Program-made: the position numbers and the translations under genes
Notes under the pieces: model-generated
What the model was told of the DNA's origin: nothing
What the model saw: the letters and a program-made list of their open reading frames with translations, nothing else
Database searches by the model: none
From: Sphingobacterium arenae
Lineage (GTDB): Bacteria; Bacteroidota; Bacteroidia; Sphingobacteriales; Sphingobacteriaceae
Reading direction: 5' to 3'
Length of the DNA stretch: 64,000 bases
Assembly: GCF_014692505.1 (NCBI RefSeq)
Contig: NZ_JACNYK010000002.1
Coordinates: 1,054,001-1,118,000 of the forward strand
Shown here: positions 17,440-26,844 of the stretch, one piece after another
How the letters are laid out: each line of letters starts with the position of its first letter
How positions within the stretch are numbered: position 1 is the first letter of the stretch

Positions 17440-20400
17440 ATGAAAGAGCAAGCGCAATTTAAAGAAATAACAGATGAAATAATCAAGGATACTTATAGCA
17501 GATTAAAATCATTTGTGTATTATGACAATTTCAACTTAGCATTAAGAATCAGGCTTGCAAGATTTGAGAGTGACGGAAATGTAACTCAAAAACTATCACA
17601 ACTTCGGCAAGAACTTAATGAGTATCTAAAGGGTAGTAATCTGAATAGTAGGATTACTAAAATGATTACCCAAATAGGGTATTTTACTGTCCCGAAGAGC
17701 TTCGAAAACGATTCAAATTCTCATAAAGTCAATGGCATATTAATAAGCAATACAGGAGCTAATAATCATGACAAATATATTCTACGTAAATCCACAATCC
17801 TTATAGACTGCGAAATAGAATTACATATCATCGCAACTTTATGGATTGTATTAGAAGGTGTTCATTTAGTTAATAAAATAGGAAAAGATAGCTACGGCTA
17901 TCATATCCAATTAAAGGAAGGCACAACAGAGATTGATGGAAAAAAACGTCTGTTTTCAAAATATTTTGACAAATACCAAGAATGGAGAGATAAAGGAATC
18001 CGCGCAGCTAAAAAGCAGATAGAAGATGGAAACGACGTACTATTGGTTTCACTAGATATCAAAAATTTTTTTCATTCTGTCCATGTAGATTTCAGGCAAT
18101 TAAAAAAGGACTTGAACTGTTCTGAAAAATCATTAACATCAATAATTGAAAAAATATGCTTCAAACACACCCAGATAGTTAATGAAATCACTGGCGACAA
18201 GCACCCTTTAAAAAAACCTCTTCTTCCAATTGGGTTGGTTTCTTCGGGAATCATTGCCAACTGGTTGTTAAGTGATTTTGACAAGTCCATCAAAGACAAA
18301 ATGGCACCAGTATATTACGGAAGGTATGTAGATGACATCTTTATTGTTTTGAGTAATGTTAAACCGGATTTTAACAATCCTAAACAGGACAATTCCAACA
18401 CTAAAGATATAACGGAATGGATTCGTGATCGTTTTTTCTATGACAACAAGCCGTTAAACCTAAAAAAAACAGAGTCTGATAATGGAAATGATGCACCTTA
18501 TGTATTTGAATTAAACGAGAATATGTGTAATGGTTTGACGATACAAACAAAAAAATTAAAACTATTTTACTTTTCGCCAGATTGGCCTTTAGCAATGCTA
18601 AACAAATTTGAAAAAACACTGGAAGAAAACAGTAGTGCATTTTGGTTTCTTCCAGATGAAGAGAAAATGGAGGACAGTCTTGACGATAAGGCATACGATA
18701 TGCACTACGAAGACACTATTAATAAATTCAGGAGCGTGTCTGATGTTAAAGCTAGCAAATACGGAGCTTCCGTATTCCTCGCAAAAAGAATTAAATTATC
18801 AACGTTACATTTAAATTCTACAGACGAAAAATTAGCAAAAGAGGTTTTTCGATTTTTCAATGGTGTTGCCACATTGTCTCTTTATAATATGTGGGAAAAG
18901 GTTTTCACCTATCTAGTTGTGACTAAAGACCTCCGCTCGATTAAAAAACTACACAAGGATATTGTAAAAGCTATAAACAAAATCTCATATACTGGCAATG
19001 GTATTGAGCAAATAAAAACAAATCTGAATGATTATCTTGACTATTGTCTGTCCCTCGCTTTTTCGCATTATCCAGAGCTTTATGATAAATTATCAAAACA
19101 CGATAAATTACTGGGCGAACGTCGCTTAGTAATCAAAGAAAATATCAAATCACTGAGGAAATCATTGCTTACTCGACACCATTACTTACCGTTCCCACCT
19201 TTTGTCTTGACCCGTTATTATACCGAACAAGAAACGAACCTAATTGGCGATGTTGATTTATTGGAAATTTTGTTCAAAGACAATGAAAATACATTAGAAT
19301 TAGATGAGAGTTTAAAAACGGAAAACTGGCGAATTCCTAGATGGATACATTTACAGGAAATTTGCCTGTTAAAAATAGCAACTGCAATAAAAAACCATAC
19401 GAATAAAATAGACCTGTTGCTATTCCATCATTTTGTTCGTACGGAAAACAACGAAAAGATTGAAGAAATATACACAAAAGAATGTATCTCCTTATTTAAT
19501 GAACTCAATAACACCAGCCTCTACGATTTAGCTACGACCATAGAACATAAACGGTATTCGGAAACATTTGAATCCAAAAAGACTTCCCGAATAGCCACTG
19601 ACATTGTTAGTATAAAAGATGACACGAAAAATGAGGACTTAAAGCTGACTATTGGTGTATCAAACGTAAAAGTTCATCTGTCTCATATTACGGAAGCTAT
19701 AAATAAAAAATCAATTCTTTCAAGGAAAAAAAGGGAAACACACATAAAACTTTTAAACGAAGCTACATCAGAAAGACTCGATTTACTTTTACTCCCAGAA
19801 ACATTTGTACCGTTCGAGTGGTTATTTGCTTACGCCGATGAAGCAAGGAGGAAACAACGTGCTTTTATCTTTGGCTTGGAGCACTTCACGGTTAACAATA
19901 AGTGCTATAATCTCGCAACAACCATACTACCCATCAAATCAGGAAAAATAAAAGAATGTTTCATCGTACCTCGGCTAAAAAACCATTATTCACCAAATGA
20001 AATTGATGCAATAGAAAGTATAGGGAAAGAGGTGCCAAAAACTACTCCAAATGCTTACCACCTCTTTAAATGGAGAGGATTTCAATTCACACTATATAAT
20101 TGTTATGAACTAACCAATGTAGTGCACAGAAGTATCTTTGGATCCGAGCTTGATATGCTTTTCGCAGTCGAATACAATAAGGATGTAAACTATTTCAGCA
20201 ATATAGCAGAATCGACCTGCAGAGATTTACATTGTTATTATATACAAGCAAATACTTCTGACTATGGCGACTCAAGAATAGTACAACCTACAGAATCAGT
20301 CATTATGAACCCTATCCGGATAAAAGGTGGTGAGAACAATGTGATATTGAAATACAAGCTGGATGTGAAAAGCCTCCGTCAATTTCAGAACAAACGTATG

Positions 20401-20481
20401 CCATACCAACGAAATGACAAATCTTTCAAATCCACTCCCCCTGACTATGATCACAAGAAAGTAAACGGCCGGGGAACATAA
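17440..20481 (+). CDS. drt1-like: Reverse transcriptase-nitrilase fusion (DRT1/UG1-like)
   Basis: 1013 aa, two domains. The N-terminal RT has motif A with Asp206 (VSLDIKNFFHSV), 'LLPIGLVSSGIIANWLLS' before the catalytic core, and YVDD at 296-299. A helical linker follows (about 420-720). Residues 735-990 form a carbon-nitrogen hydrolase (nitrilase) domain with the full Glu-Lys-Cys triad: Glu787 (LLLLPETF), Lys847 (VPRLKNHY) and Cys888 (TLYNCYEL). RT fused to nitrilase is the hallmark of UG1/DRT type 1 antiphage reverse transcriptases described in large defence surveys. Membership of the subfamily is inference from architecture. Three same-strand companion genes precede it, which is unusual for what is described as a single-gene system. 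Confidence 0.85.
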   Translation: MKEQAQFKEITDEIIKDTYSRLKSFVYYDNFNLALRIRLARFESDGNVTQKLSQLRQELNEYLKGSNLNSRITKMITQIGYFTVPKSFENDSNSHKVNGILISNTGANNHDKYILRKSTILIDCEIELHIIATLWIVLEGVHLVNKIGKDSYGYHIQLKEGTTEIDGKKRLFSKYFDKYQEWRDKGIRAAKKQIEDGNDVLLVSLDIKNFFHSVHVDFRQLKKDLNCSEKSLTSIIEKICFKHTQIVNEITGDKHPLKKPLLPIGLVSSGIIANWLLSDFDKSIKDKMAPVYYGRYVDDIFIVLSNVKPDFNNPKQDNSNTKDITEWIRDRFFYDNKPLNLKKTESDNGNDAPYVFELNENMCNGLTIQTKKLKLFYFSPDWPLAMLNKFEKTLEENSSAFWFLPDEEKMEDSLDDKAYDMHYEDTINKFRSVSDVKASKYGASVFLAKRIKLSTLHLNSTDEKLAKEVFRFFNGVATLSLYNMWEKVFTYLVVTKDLRSIKKLHKDIVKAINKISYTGNGIEQIKTNLNDYLDYCLSLAFSHYPELYDKLSKHDKLLGERRLVIKENIKSLRKSLLTRHHYLPFPPFVLTRYYTEQETNLIGDVDLLEILFKDNENTLELDESLKTENWRIPRWIHLQEICLLKIATAIKNHTNKIDLLLFHHFVRTENNEKIEEIYTKECISLFNELNNTSLYDLATTIEHKRYSETFESKKTSRIATDIVSIKDDTKNEDLKLTIGVSNVKVHLSHITEAINKKSILSRKKRETHIKLLNEATSERLDLLLLPETFVPFEWLFAYADEARRKQRAFIFGLEHFTVNNKCYNLATTILPIKSGKIKECFIVPRLKNHYSPNEIDAIESIGKEVPKTTPNAYHLFKWRGFQFTLYNCYELTNVVHRSIFGSELDMLFAVEYNKDVNYFSNIAESTCRDLHCYYIQANTSDYGDSRIVQPTESVIMNPIRIKGGENNVILKYKLDVKSLRQFQNKRMPYQRNDKSFKSTPPDYDHKKVNGRGT

Positions 20482-20736
20482 AAAGTTTTTTCTATCTTAA
20501 ATCTGCTATCATGACAAAAAAATCCATCTAGGTTAAGGTCAGTAACCCTATTGTACTCAAGATATAAATATTGCATAGATCACAATATAAAGTCGGCCCT
20601 AATTGCCAGCTAATTCGGAATACTGTCCCAATTATTTCAGAAGTCATCGATACAAACAAACGGCTTCATTTCGGAGGTCATTGATCCACTTTCCATAAAA
20701 CTGCATAACTTTAAATCTAAAAGATAAAAAAAACCC

Positions 20737-20744
20737 TATATTTG
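20737..20744 (+). promoter_or_regulatory. TAnnTTTG promoter box upstream of the RT leader
   Basis: TATATTTG matches the Bacteroidota -7 consensus TAnnTTTG exactly. Transcription would start near 20750, six bases before the first 97-bp repeat. No clear -33 TTTG was found upstream, so this is a sequence match only. Confidence 0.5.
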
Positions 20745-20755
20745 TCCCTAGCCTA

Positions 20756-20852
20756 TGAGGGCAATAGTCCCGCAAAGATGGCGAATGGCTTTGAGAGATT
20801 CATGCGCTGGATTGGCAAGATAATTGTCTTTACCATTTGGATGAACTCAATC
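20756..20852 (+). repeat. 97-bp perfect direct repeat, copy A
   Basis: Identical over 97 bp to 21086-21182, offset exactly 330 bp (110 codons). It starts TGAGGGCAATAGTCCCGC and ends TGGATGAACTCAATC. Absence of any mismatch implies recent duplication, gene conversion or functional constraint. Confidence 0.95.
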
Positions 20853-21085
20853 CCATGCTCGGTGAAACACACGGTTACTTGTAGGTTTGGGTTATCCATA
20901 ACTGTGGAGTGGCAACCTTTAAGGGGCAGGGAGGCGCCGGCTGAAACTATTTTCAAAAAATTTGGAAAAGTCCTCAAAAAAGGTATCTTTGGAGAGAGAC
21001 CATACACAATTCGAGAAAATGAGAGCTAAAAAACAAGAAGAGACGACTTTCCAATAGCGGAGGTTGTTTCAGTCAACGACAAGCG

Positions 21086-21182
21086 TGAGGGCAATAGTCC
21101 CGCAAAGATGGCGAATGGCTTTGAGAGATTCATGCGCTGGATTGGCAAGATAATTGTCTTTACCATTTGGATGAACTCAATC
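21086..21182 (+). repeat. 97-bp perfect direct repeat, copy B
   Basis: Second identical copy, ending 75 bp before the RT ATG. The flanks diverge at once on both sides (CAAGCG before, ACATGATT after, versus GCCTA and CCATGCTC at copy A). Confidence 0.95.
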
Positions 21183-21257
21183 ACATGATTTATGAATGCA
21201 AACCTACAAGGATCGATTGTTGATTCAATTTGATTTGGACCCACACTCATACATTTA

Positions 21258-22553
21258 ATGACTCTTCTAAAAAAAATATCCGAAATCAGCTTTTTGCACA
21301 ATGCATGGACAAAGCTAAATAGATCGAATAAAAACTCAAAAGGCTTTTCAAACATTACTATTGCAGACTTTGATCGAAAACTGAACGAAAATATAAAGCA
21401 GATCAGTGATGAACTTATTTCGGAACAGTTCCAATTCTCTAAAATTAAAGGTGCAACAATAAAGAAACAGGATGGTGGACAGCGACCTCTGAGGATACCA
21501 GAAATAAAAGATCGAGTCGTCTTAAAAGCTATTGCCATTGTTTTAGAGGATGAATTAAGCGATAAATTTAACTTGTATAATCCTTATAGTTTTGCCTATC
21601 AAAAAGGAAAGAGTATAGCGCAAGCAATCTCCCGAATGAGACACTATTACAATGAAGGTTATCAAACTATATTAGAGGCCGATATTGTAAAATTTTTCGA
21701 TAATGTCGATAGGAATAAATTACTAGAGACTATTAAAACTAATATTAGTGACCCCTCTTTAAATAACCTTCTGGATGAAGCTTTAAACCAAGAAATCGCA
21801 AACATTAAAGAATTACAGAATAGAGGTATATATGAAGATCTTTTTAAAAGTACAGAAAACGGCATACCACAAGGTAACCCATTGTCTCCCTTGCTTGCTA
21901 ATATTTACTTATCCTCCTTCGATGCACTAGCATCTACTAAAGATTTAAAATTAATCCGGTATGCGGATGATTTTATAATTTTATGTAAATCTTACGAGGA
22001 GGCAAAGCGAGCCTATTTGATCTCGAAAAGCGAAATTGAAGGAAATCTAGGGCTAGACCTTTATTCTTTAGTCGAAGATAGAAAGGAACAAGCACGTCGC
22101 AAATGTAGTAAAATATTAAATGTCAAAAACCAGAAATTCAGTTTTTTAAGTATTAGATTTGACGGAACGAAGACATGGGTAGAAGAGGCAAAGTTTGAAG
22201 AGTTTTTATCCAAAATTGAAAGAATTTGTATTCCAAATACTTCAACTATAGACCTAAGTCTGTTAGATAGTCTTGTGAGGCTAAGAAATCTATTAGAAGG
22301 ATGGATCGCTGCATATCATTTTGCGGACATCGATTTTCAAGCAAAAGCAGCAGATGCATTTGTAAACGTTTATCTGTATAGACTATTTTCTCGACACAAC
22401 TTTCAACTGAACAAAAAATACCTGATAAACACTAAGCTCTATAGAAAAGGATATAAACCACTTGGCATAAGCAATAAACAACGACAGCACAGTGGGGTGC
22501 CTTTTTGCTCAGACATTTTAAAAAGAATTCGTGGCACGGACATAAAAAGATAA
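21258..22553 (+). CDS. Standalone reverse transcriptase (group II-like/unknown-group)
   Basis: 431-aa RNA-directed DNA polymerase. Motif order is complete: 'GGQRPLRIPEIKDRVVLKAI' (RT1), Asp142 in EADIVKFFDNVD (motif A), GIPQGNPLSPLLANIYL from residue 202 (motif B), and YADD at 235-238 (motif C), then a thumb-like C-terminus. There is no maturase HNH/zinc-finger domain, so it is not an ordinary mobile group II intron protein. The single-RT layout with a long structured leader points to a DRT-type defence RT (DRT2/DRT9-like are options) or a retron-like system; the exact class cannot be set by eye. It lies between the RT-nitrilase gene and the AAA-protease pair. Confidence 0.85.
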   Translation: MTLLKKISEISFLHNAWTKLNRSNKNSKGFSNITIADFDRKLNENIKQISDELISEQFQFSKIKGATIKKQDGGQRPLRIPEIKDRVVLKAIAIVLEDELSDKFNLYNPYSFAYQKGKSIAQAISRMRHYYNEGYQTILEADIVKFFDNVDRNKLLETIKTNISDPSLNNLLDEALNQEIANIKELQNRGIYEDLFKSTENGIPQGNPLSPLLANIYLSSFDALASTKDLKLIRYADDFIILCKSYEEAKRAYLISKSEIEGNLGLDLYSLVEDRKEQARRKCSKILNVKNQKFSFLSIRFDGTKTWVEEAKFEEFLSKIERICIPNTSTIDLSLLDSLVRLRNLLEGWIAAYHFADIDFQAKAADAFVNVYLYRLFSRHNFQLNKKYLINTKLYRKGYKPLGISNKQRQHSGVPFCSDILKRIRGTDIKR

Positions 22554-22734
22554 ACCCGTTATAAATATCTCCAGATATTATTCCCAGTTATCGCATGACA
22601 GAAACAAGAATTTACAAAGATCTTCTTTGCTAGGGATTCAGATCATTAGAAAATTGGTGGATAAAACCGCTTATTTAAAATAATTCCCTATATTTAACCA
22701 TACAATTAACCCGACGAATCAACACGGCATAAAA

Positions 22735-22789
22735 TTTGAAATTAAAAATTTAAATAGTTGTACCTTTGCACTTATACATTTGTATAAGT
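22735..22789 (+). promoter_or_regulatory. Promoter and palindromic site upstream of AAA gene
   Basis: TTTG (22735-22738) and TACCTTTG (22761-22768) fit the Bacteroidota -33/-7 pair with about 22 bp between. Immediately downstream is a perfect palindrome ACTTATAC-ATTT-GTATAAGT (22770-22789), in place to be an operator or 5' UTR hairpin for the AAA ATPase gene. The rest of the 22554-22812 gap shows no gene. Confidence 0.5.
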
Positions 22790-22812
22790 TGCTATAAGAA
22801 CATTCAACAAAC

Positions 22813-23838
22813 ATGAGTCAACAAGATTACATAAAAGACATTGCACGATTCGGGTTGGAAAACGACCAGGAGAAGCTATTGTCTACGTTGACCGAATTTA
22901 TCGAACATAACAAGAATAGTAAAAAGATTAACTTTGCCCTGCAATTGCAGTCTTTGCTAAAAGACAACTTGCGCAAGCAACAAAATAGCCCTTTGCAAAA
23001 AGTAGGATCACCCTCGCACTATCAAAATCTGCAAGACCGCGAGACGGACGAACTCATCCTAGAGAAACTGACTTCAGATTATACGTTGGATAATCTCGTA
23101 TGTACTGATTTTGCCAAAGATAAACTTGTCAATTTTCTAGAAGAGCACCGTAATAGTGCGCTGCTATCTAAATATCAGCTTCCGATATCCAACAAACTAC
23201 TGTTATATGGCCCATCGGGATGTGGTAAGACCTTGGCGTCTTATGTCATCGCTGGGGAATTACAAAAGATGATGATAGTCGTCAATCTTGGCGCTATTGT
23301 ATCGTCCAAATTGGGCGAAACCAGTAAAAACTTGGCCAAGATTTTCCGGAAAGCCGCACAGGAAGACTGTATAATTTTTATAGACGAGTTTGACTCGTTA
23401 GGTAAAGTCCGCGACTATAGCCAAGATCACGGCGAAATGAAGCGTGTGGTCAATACGATCCTACAACTCTTTGATTACCTACCGCAGAGCAGTATGGTGA
23501 TCTGTGCGACCAACCAAAAGGATATGCTGGATGATGCGCTATTACGCCGATTTGACTTAGCAATTTCGTTAGAGTTGCCGGATCAACAACAGATACATAA
23601 ATTGATTCAGCTCGTTTTAAAGGAAGGTCAGTTTTCTTTTGACCGGAAAGTATCGATGAAACAGCTGATAGACGGCGCGCAGGGCCTCTCCTACTATAGT
23701 ATCCAGAAGACATTGATCAATGCAATAAAGCGTAGTCTCTTTGCACAGAAAAATATGCGGGAACTGAAGCCCAAAATCAATACGCAGATATGGAAAGATT
23801 TGCTGATTGAAGAAAAAGAAGCCTTGGCTACTAAATAA
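22813..23838 (+). CDS. AAA family ATPase, IetA-like
   Basis: 341 aa. Walker A GPSGCGKT at 133-140 and Walker B IIFIDEFDSLG with Asp191-Glu192; 'NQKDMLDDALLRRFDLAISL' gives the sensor and arginine-finger region of classical AAA proteins. The N-terminal 110 residues are helical and would recognise substrate. The gene converges on a subtilase gene with 12 bp between stops. An AAA ATPase paired with an S8 protease is the composition of the IetAS system (plasmid incompatibility, later counted among antiphage systems). Here the genes are convergent rather than in one operon, so the match is by content only. Confidence 0.75.
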   Translation: MSQQDYIKDIARFGLENDQEKLLSTLTEFIEHNKNSKKINFALQLQSLLKDNLRKQQNSPLQKVGSPSHYQNLQDRETDELILEKLTSDYTLDNLVCTDFAKDKLVNFLEEHRNSALLSKYQLPISNKLLLYGPSGCGKTLASYVIAGELQKMMIVVNLGAIVSSKLGETSKNLAKIFRKAAQEDCIIFIDEFDSLGKVRDYSQDHGEMKRVVNTILQLFDYLPQSSMVICATNQKDMLDDALLRRFDLAISLELPDQQQIHKLIQLVLKEGQFSFDRKVSMKQLIDGAQGLSYYSIQKTLINAIKRSLFAQKNMRELKPKINTQIWKDLLIEEKEALATK

Positions 23839-23852
23839 GCCCAGGCTTTTTT
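23819..23852. terminator. Bidirectional terminator between AAA and protease genes
   Basis: AAGCCTTGG (23819-23827) pairs with CCCAGGCTT (23840-23848) with one mismatch, followed by a T-run on the plus strand and A-rich coding sequence upstream that gives a T-run on the minus strand. It overlaps the last codons of both genes. Confidence 0.6.
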
Positions 23853-26274
23853 ATGATGCTTCTGCTTCGAGGTCTTGGTCGGCAGTCAAGATATTTTCAA
23901 CTTCATTTATAGCAATCATCTCGTCATATAGTCTTCCCGTTACTTTTTTCTTGTTGACCGTCTCTTCAACCGCTATCGCTATAGAGAACTTATTATCTTT
24001 TTTATATGAAACGTCTTCCCCAGGTCTCAGCTGCGGATGGGTAAGGCAATGTATGCCTATTTTAAACACGCCGCTCTCATCTATCAATTCCTTAGCGTTT
24101 ACGACAAAACTAATTTTCTGTACATTGGAAAAGGGATTAGGCTTTTCCTTAAATCTACAATTTTGGCTCCACAATGTTAAGCTACCTTTTAATTTAGACT
24201 TTACTTCTTCTTCTTTTTTCAGTATATCATTCCCTAGATGATTTCTAAAGAAACCAAAGCCGATCAATACCGGACAATATCCCAATTGACTATCCTTGAC
24301 AGGAAGAAACTGATAACACAAGGTGGCTGTCACTTTCAGTAGTCCGTGCGTTTTCCCCAGTTTCTCTGTTATTAAATATTCAGGAAAATTGAGTGGAATT
24401 ATTTTGAGCTCTCCGCTATCTATTATGTCTTCAACAATAAAGTTAATTCTATTGCTATCAGAATATAGTACGTCATTGCCGTTTAGGCATCCATGACCAA
24501 TCAACATCTTTTTATTTTCCTTCAGTTCTTCGACCAGTTTATCTGAACAATGATTGAGCATCAGCGCTTTTATAGACGAAGCCAGGAGATCTGGATAACG
24601 CTTTTGAATTCGGACGGCCGCATTAGCCGCTAAAGGAGTGGCAAAACTAGTCCCTATGCTTTGATAAAAACTTTCTGTAGAATCTGCTGAAAGTAGCAAC
24701 ATACTCCCTTCGCCTATATCTGTTAAGCTATTATTCCGATAACAATAGTCACCTCCCGCCATCACAAGATCGGGCTTAAAAAGGGTTTTATTGATCTTGG
24801 CCTTCTTTTTTAAGAGTTCATAACGATAATGTCCCTTTCTACTGTAAATGGTAGGGTATTCTTTTCCATTAGAAATGCCTACATAATCTCCATGCCTAAG
24901 AGAATCGGCACATGCCCCTACGGTAACATTATTCAGTGATTCCGCGGGACTACAAAGGTTGGCTTCCTCATTTTCGAAATAACGAAGGTCATAGCCATTT
25001 GTTCTAAGTATAGCATTCGCGTTATTACCTGACGAAATAAACACCAAGCAATCATTTTCGAACGAGAATTTATCGAGTGCATAGGCATAGCTTGAATAGT
25101 GCTCATTGTATTTTCTGTTTTGGGAGAAATTAATAGTCAGCGTAAATATTTTGATCTGCGGATAACTACGTTTGGCTTCTCTTAGAATTTCTAAAACGCG
25201 GGCAATCGATATGAACGAGCTTGCCGCATCTGTAATTTTAATCGGCAGTAATTGACAGTCAGGCGTTAAAACGCCACGATATTCGCGTAACACCGCTTCA
25301 GATCCAAGTGCCGCCAATGCGGCTACGGTTGTCCCATGCCCTCTTCCTCGATCTACATTATCCTCAATGACAGAGGTCGTCGTCAAATTAAGACGCTCGT
25401 CTACTACAATCAATTTTGCCAGCGGGGTGTTAATGCTAATCCCTGAATCAATGATTCCGACCAGTGGGAGATTCGGCATATCTGCTACTTCAAACCCGTA
25501 ATCTCGCTGAGGGATATTGAAAACCGAAGGCTTGATAAGAGTCGCTCTACCTGATGTAACCTGAAGCACAATATCGAAATTATTGACTATTTCAGTTAAG
25601 TCGAGCGCGTCTGTGCTATATATTTCAACGATGCCTATTTCCCGATTAATAATATGAGTTATGGCTCTCTGTTGAAGATAATCCTCTAATTTTACAAGGA
25701 TTGCCTCTAGTCCATTATTATGAACCATAAGGTCTGCCAATTTAAAAATGAACACACCTTCTTTATCGGTGGTCAACACTATATCAGAAGTCGTCAACAG
25801 CTCAAAATCTTGTATATAATGGATAAGTTTAGAGTATGAGCGCCCAGCATGATCATCAGCATTCTTGATCACGGATTCAATAGATTGTAAAAAATTGCTA
25901 AACTTATCTGTTTCTGTTACAGCAAATAAAATAGTGGTTCCGAAATTACTAACTTCAACAACCTCAAGACCAAACTGCTCATACCATTTGGCAAAATAAT
26001 CATGGACTGCGAACTGTCCCCAAAAATTGATACGAATATAATCGATATGCATAGGCACATCCAGCGAATTGTTTCTATTTGATAGCCTTTGGTTTCTGTC
26101 TTTTCCAAACTTTACATATGACGAACGAAGATTTTTCCCAATGGCAACAGAATCATTCCGATCGTTCGTATGACCGTCGTCATCTTCTTTGTCTCCAAAA
26201 CCGTAGTTGTATTTCATAGAGACACTTTTTTCCTTCTGAATACGTGTATTTAGTAAAACGTGTGGTTTTTTCAT
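23851..26274 (-). CDS. S8 family peptidase (subtilase), IetS-like
   Basis: 807 aa from the ATG at 26274 (MKKPHVLLNTRI); an upstream ATG at 26361 adds 29 residues that look random. The subtilisin triad is complete: Asp276 (VGIIDSGIS), His313 (GRGHGTTVAAL), Ser543 (GTSFATPLAAN), with Asn in 'FISSGNNANA' for the oxyanion hole. No signal peptide, so a cytoplasmic protease. A 220-residue N-terminal region and a beta-rich C-terminal 200 residues flank the protease. Length and layout fit the large S8 peptidases paired with AAA ATPases in defence islands. The partner gene converges on it. Confidence 0.82.
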   Translation of the reverse strand: MKKPHVLLNTRIQKEKSVSMKYNYGFGDKEDDDGHTNDRNDSVAIGKNLRSSYVKFGKDRNQRLSNRNNSLDVPMHIDYIRINFWGQFAVHDYFAKWYEQFGLEVVEVSNFGTTILFAVTETDKFSNFLQSIESVIKNADDHAGRSYSKLIHYIQDFELLTTSDIVLTTDKEGVFIFKLADLMVHNNGLEAILVKLEDYLQQRAITHIINREIGIVEIYSTDALDLTEIVNNFDIVLQVTSGRATLIKPSVFNIPQRDYGFEVADMPNLPLVGIIDSGISINTPLAKLIVVDERLNLTTTSVIEDNVDRGRGHGTTVAALAALGSEAVLREYRGVLTPDCQLLPIKITDAASSFISIARVLEILREAKRSYPQIKIFTLTINFSQNRKYNEHYSSYAYALDKFSFENDCLVFISSGNNANAILRTNGYDLRYFENEEANLCSPAESLNNVTVGACADSLRHGDYVGISNGKEYPTIYSRKGHYRYELLKKKAKINKTLFKPDLVMAGGDYCYRNNSLTDIGEGSMLLLSADSTESFYQSIGTSFATPLAANAAVRIQKRYPDLLASSIKALMLNHCSDKLVEELKENKKMLIGHGCLNGNDVLYSDSNRINFIVEDIIDSGELKIIPLNFPEYLITEKLGKTHGLLKVTATLCYQFLPVKDSQLGYCPVLIGFGFFRNHLGNDILKKEEEVKSKLKGSLTLWSQNCRFKEKPNPFSNVQKISFVVNAKELIDESGVFKIGIHCLTHPQLRPGEDVSYKKDNKFSIAIAVEETVNKKKVTGRLYDEMIAINEVENILTADQDLEAEAS

Positions 26275-26480
26275 ATTTAGAAACAGCTGGTTTATATTCC
26301 TTGATTTACTGGTTATTACGAATATAGATAAATATCTTGCTTTTTGCAATGTTTTGAACAAAAGACACCATTAGTTTAGTTGATTTTAGTTTCTAATATC
26401 TTTTGCAAGAAGAATTATCCTCCATTTATGTAAAATCCATCAGATAATACCTTTCATCCTTTGGCACTCCATGAATTCGA

Positions 26481-26717
26481 TCAGTTGATTTTCGCAGAGT
26501 GTCTGTTAATTAAAGCTCTACAGTAAAATGACCTCTGCTCAACAGCGATAGCAAGTTTTCTAGCACCCATTTCGAGAACCATATCTATAAGATTGACAAG
26601 CTTACGGAGTTCAGTATTTACACCCTCACTTACACCCGTTACAAGCATACCACTCACACCTTCGTTTAAACCATCACTCACACCCTCACCTATTCCAAGC
26701 CCAGGGAATTCAAGCAT
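26481..26717 (-). pseudogene. Remnant with G-V-S/N-E/D-G repeats (ATP-binding regulator tail)
   Basis: 78-aa frame with runs of the GVSEGVN/GVSDGLNEGVS type followed by 'TELRKLVNLIDMVLE'. This hinge-like repeat followed by a helical segment is common near the C-terminus of Bacteroidota AlbA_2/ATP-binding transcriptional regulators, just before their winged-helix domain. The rest of such a gene is missing here, so it is called a relic; the family link is from memory and moderate. Confidence 0.4.
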
Positions 26718-26844
26718 TAGATAAGCGTCATCTTCTTTTCAAACAGAACCAGACAAACCACAACCCTTACAGTGTTAACCATACAGCGCGTACCGTTACC
26801 TAGCATTTCAGTAAGATTATCTAAGTTCATCTAAATTTTTTTTT

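Larger units (their letters stand above)
20750..21257 (+). ncRNA. Candidate RT-associated noncoding RNA / leader
   Basis: About 508 bp between a TAnnTTTG box and the RT start, without a convincing gene. It begins with one 97-bp repeat and carries the second copy near its 3' end, just before the RT gene. Long structured leaders upstream of single-RT defence genes (DRT2-, DRT9- or retron-like) act as templates; here this is inferred from position, the promoter and the repeats. A short frame from 20757 is open for 90 codons and could be fortuitous. Confidence 0.35.

Noticed and set aside
20742..21029. 95-aa protein starting at TTG near repeat A
   Set aside because: The TTG lies in the promoter box; the frame overlaps the candidate ncRNA and has no recognised family. 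Mentioned only as an open frame.
20756..21182. Diversity-generating retroelement (template/variable repeats)
   Set aside because: The two 97-bp copies are identical; a DGR pair would differ at adenine positions and the variable copy would lie in a target gene.
21026..21538. 170-aa antisense ORF over the RT start
   Set aside because: It is the complement of the RT coding region and leader; no start context or family.
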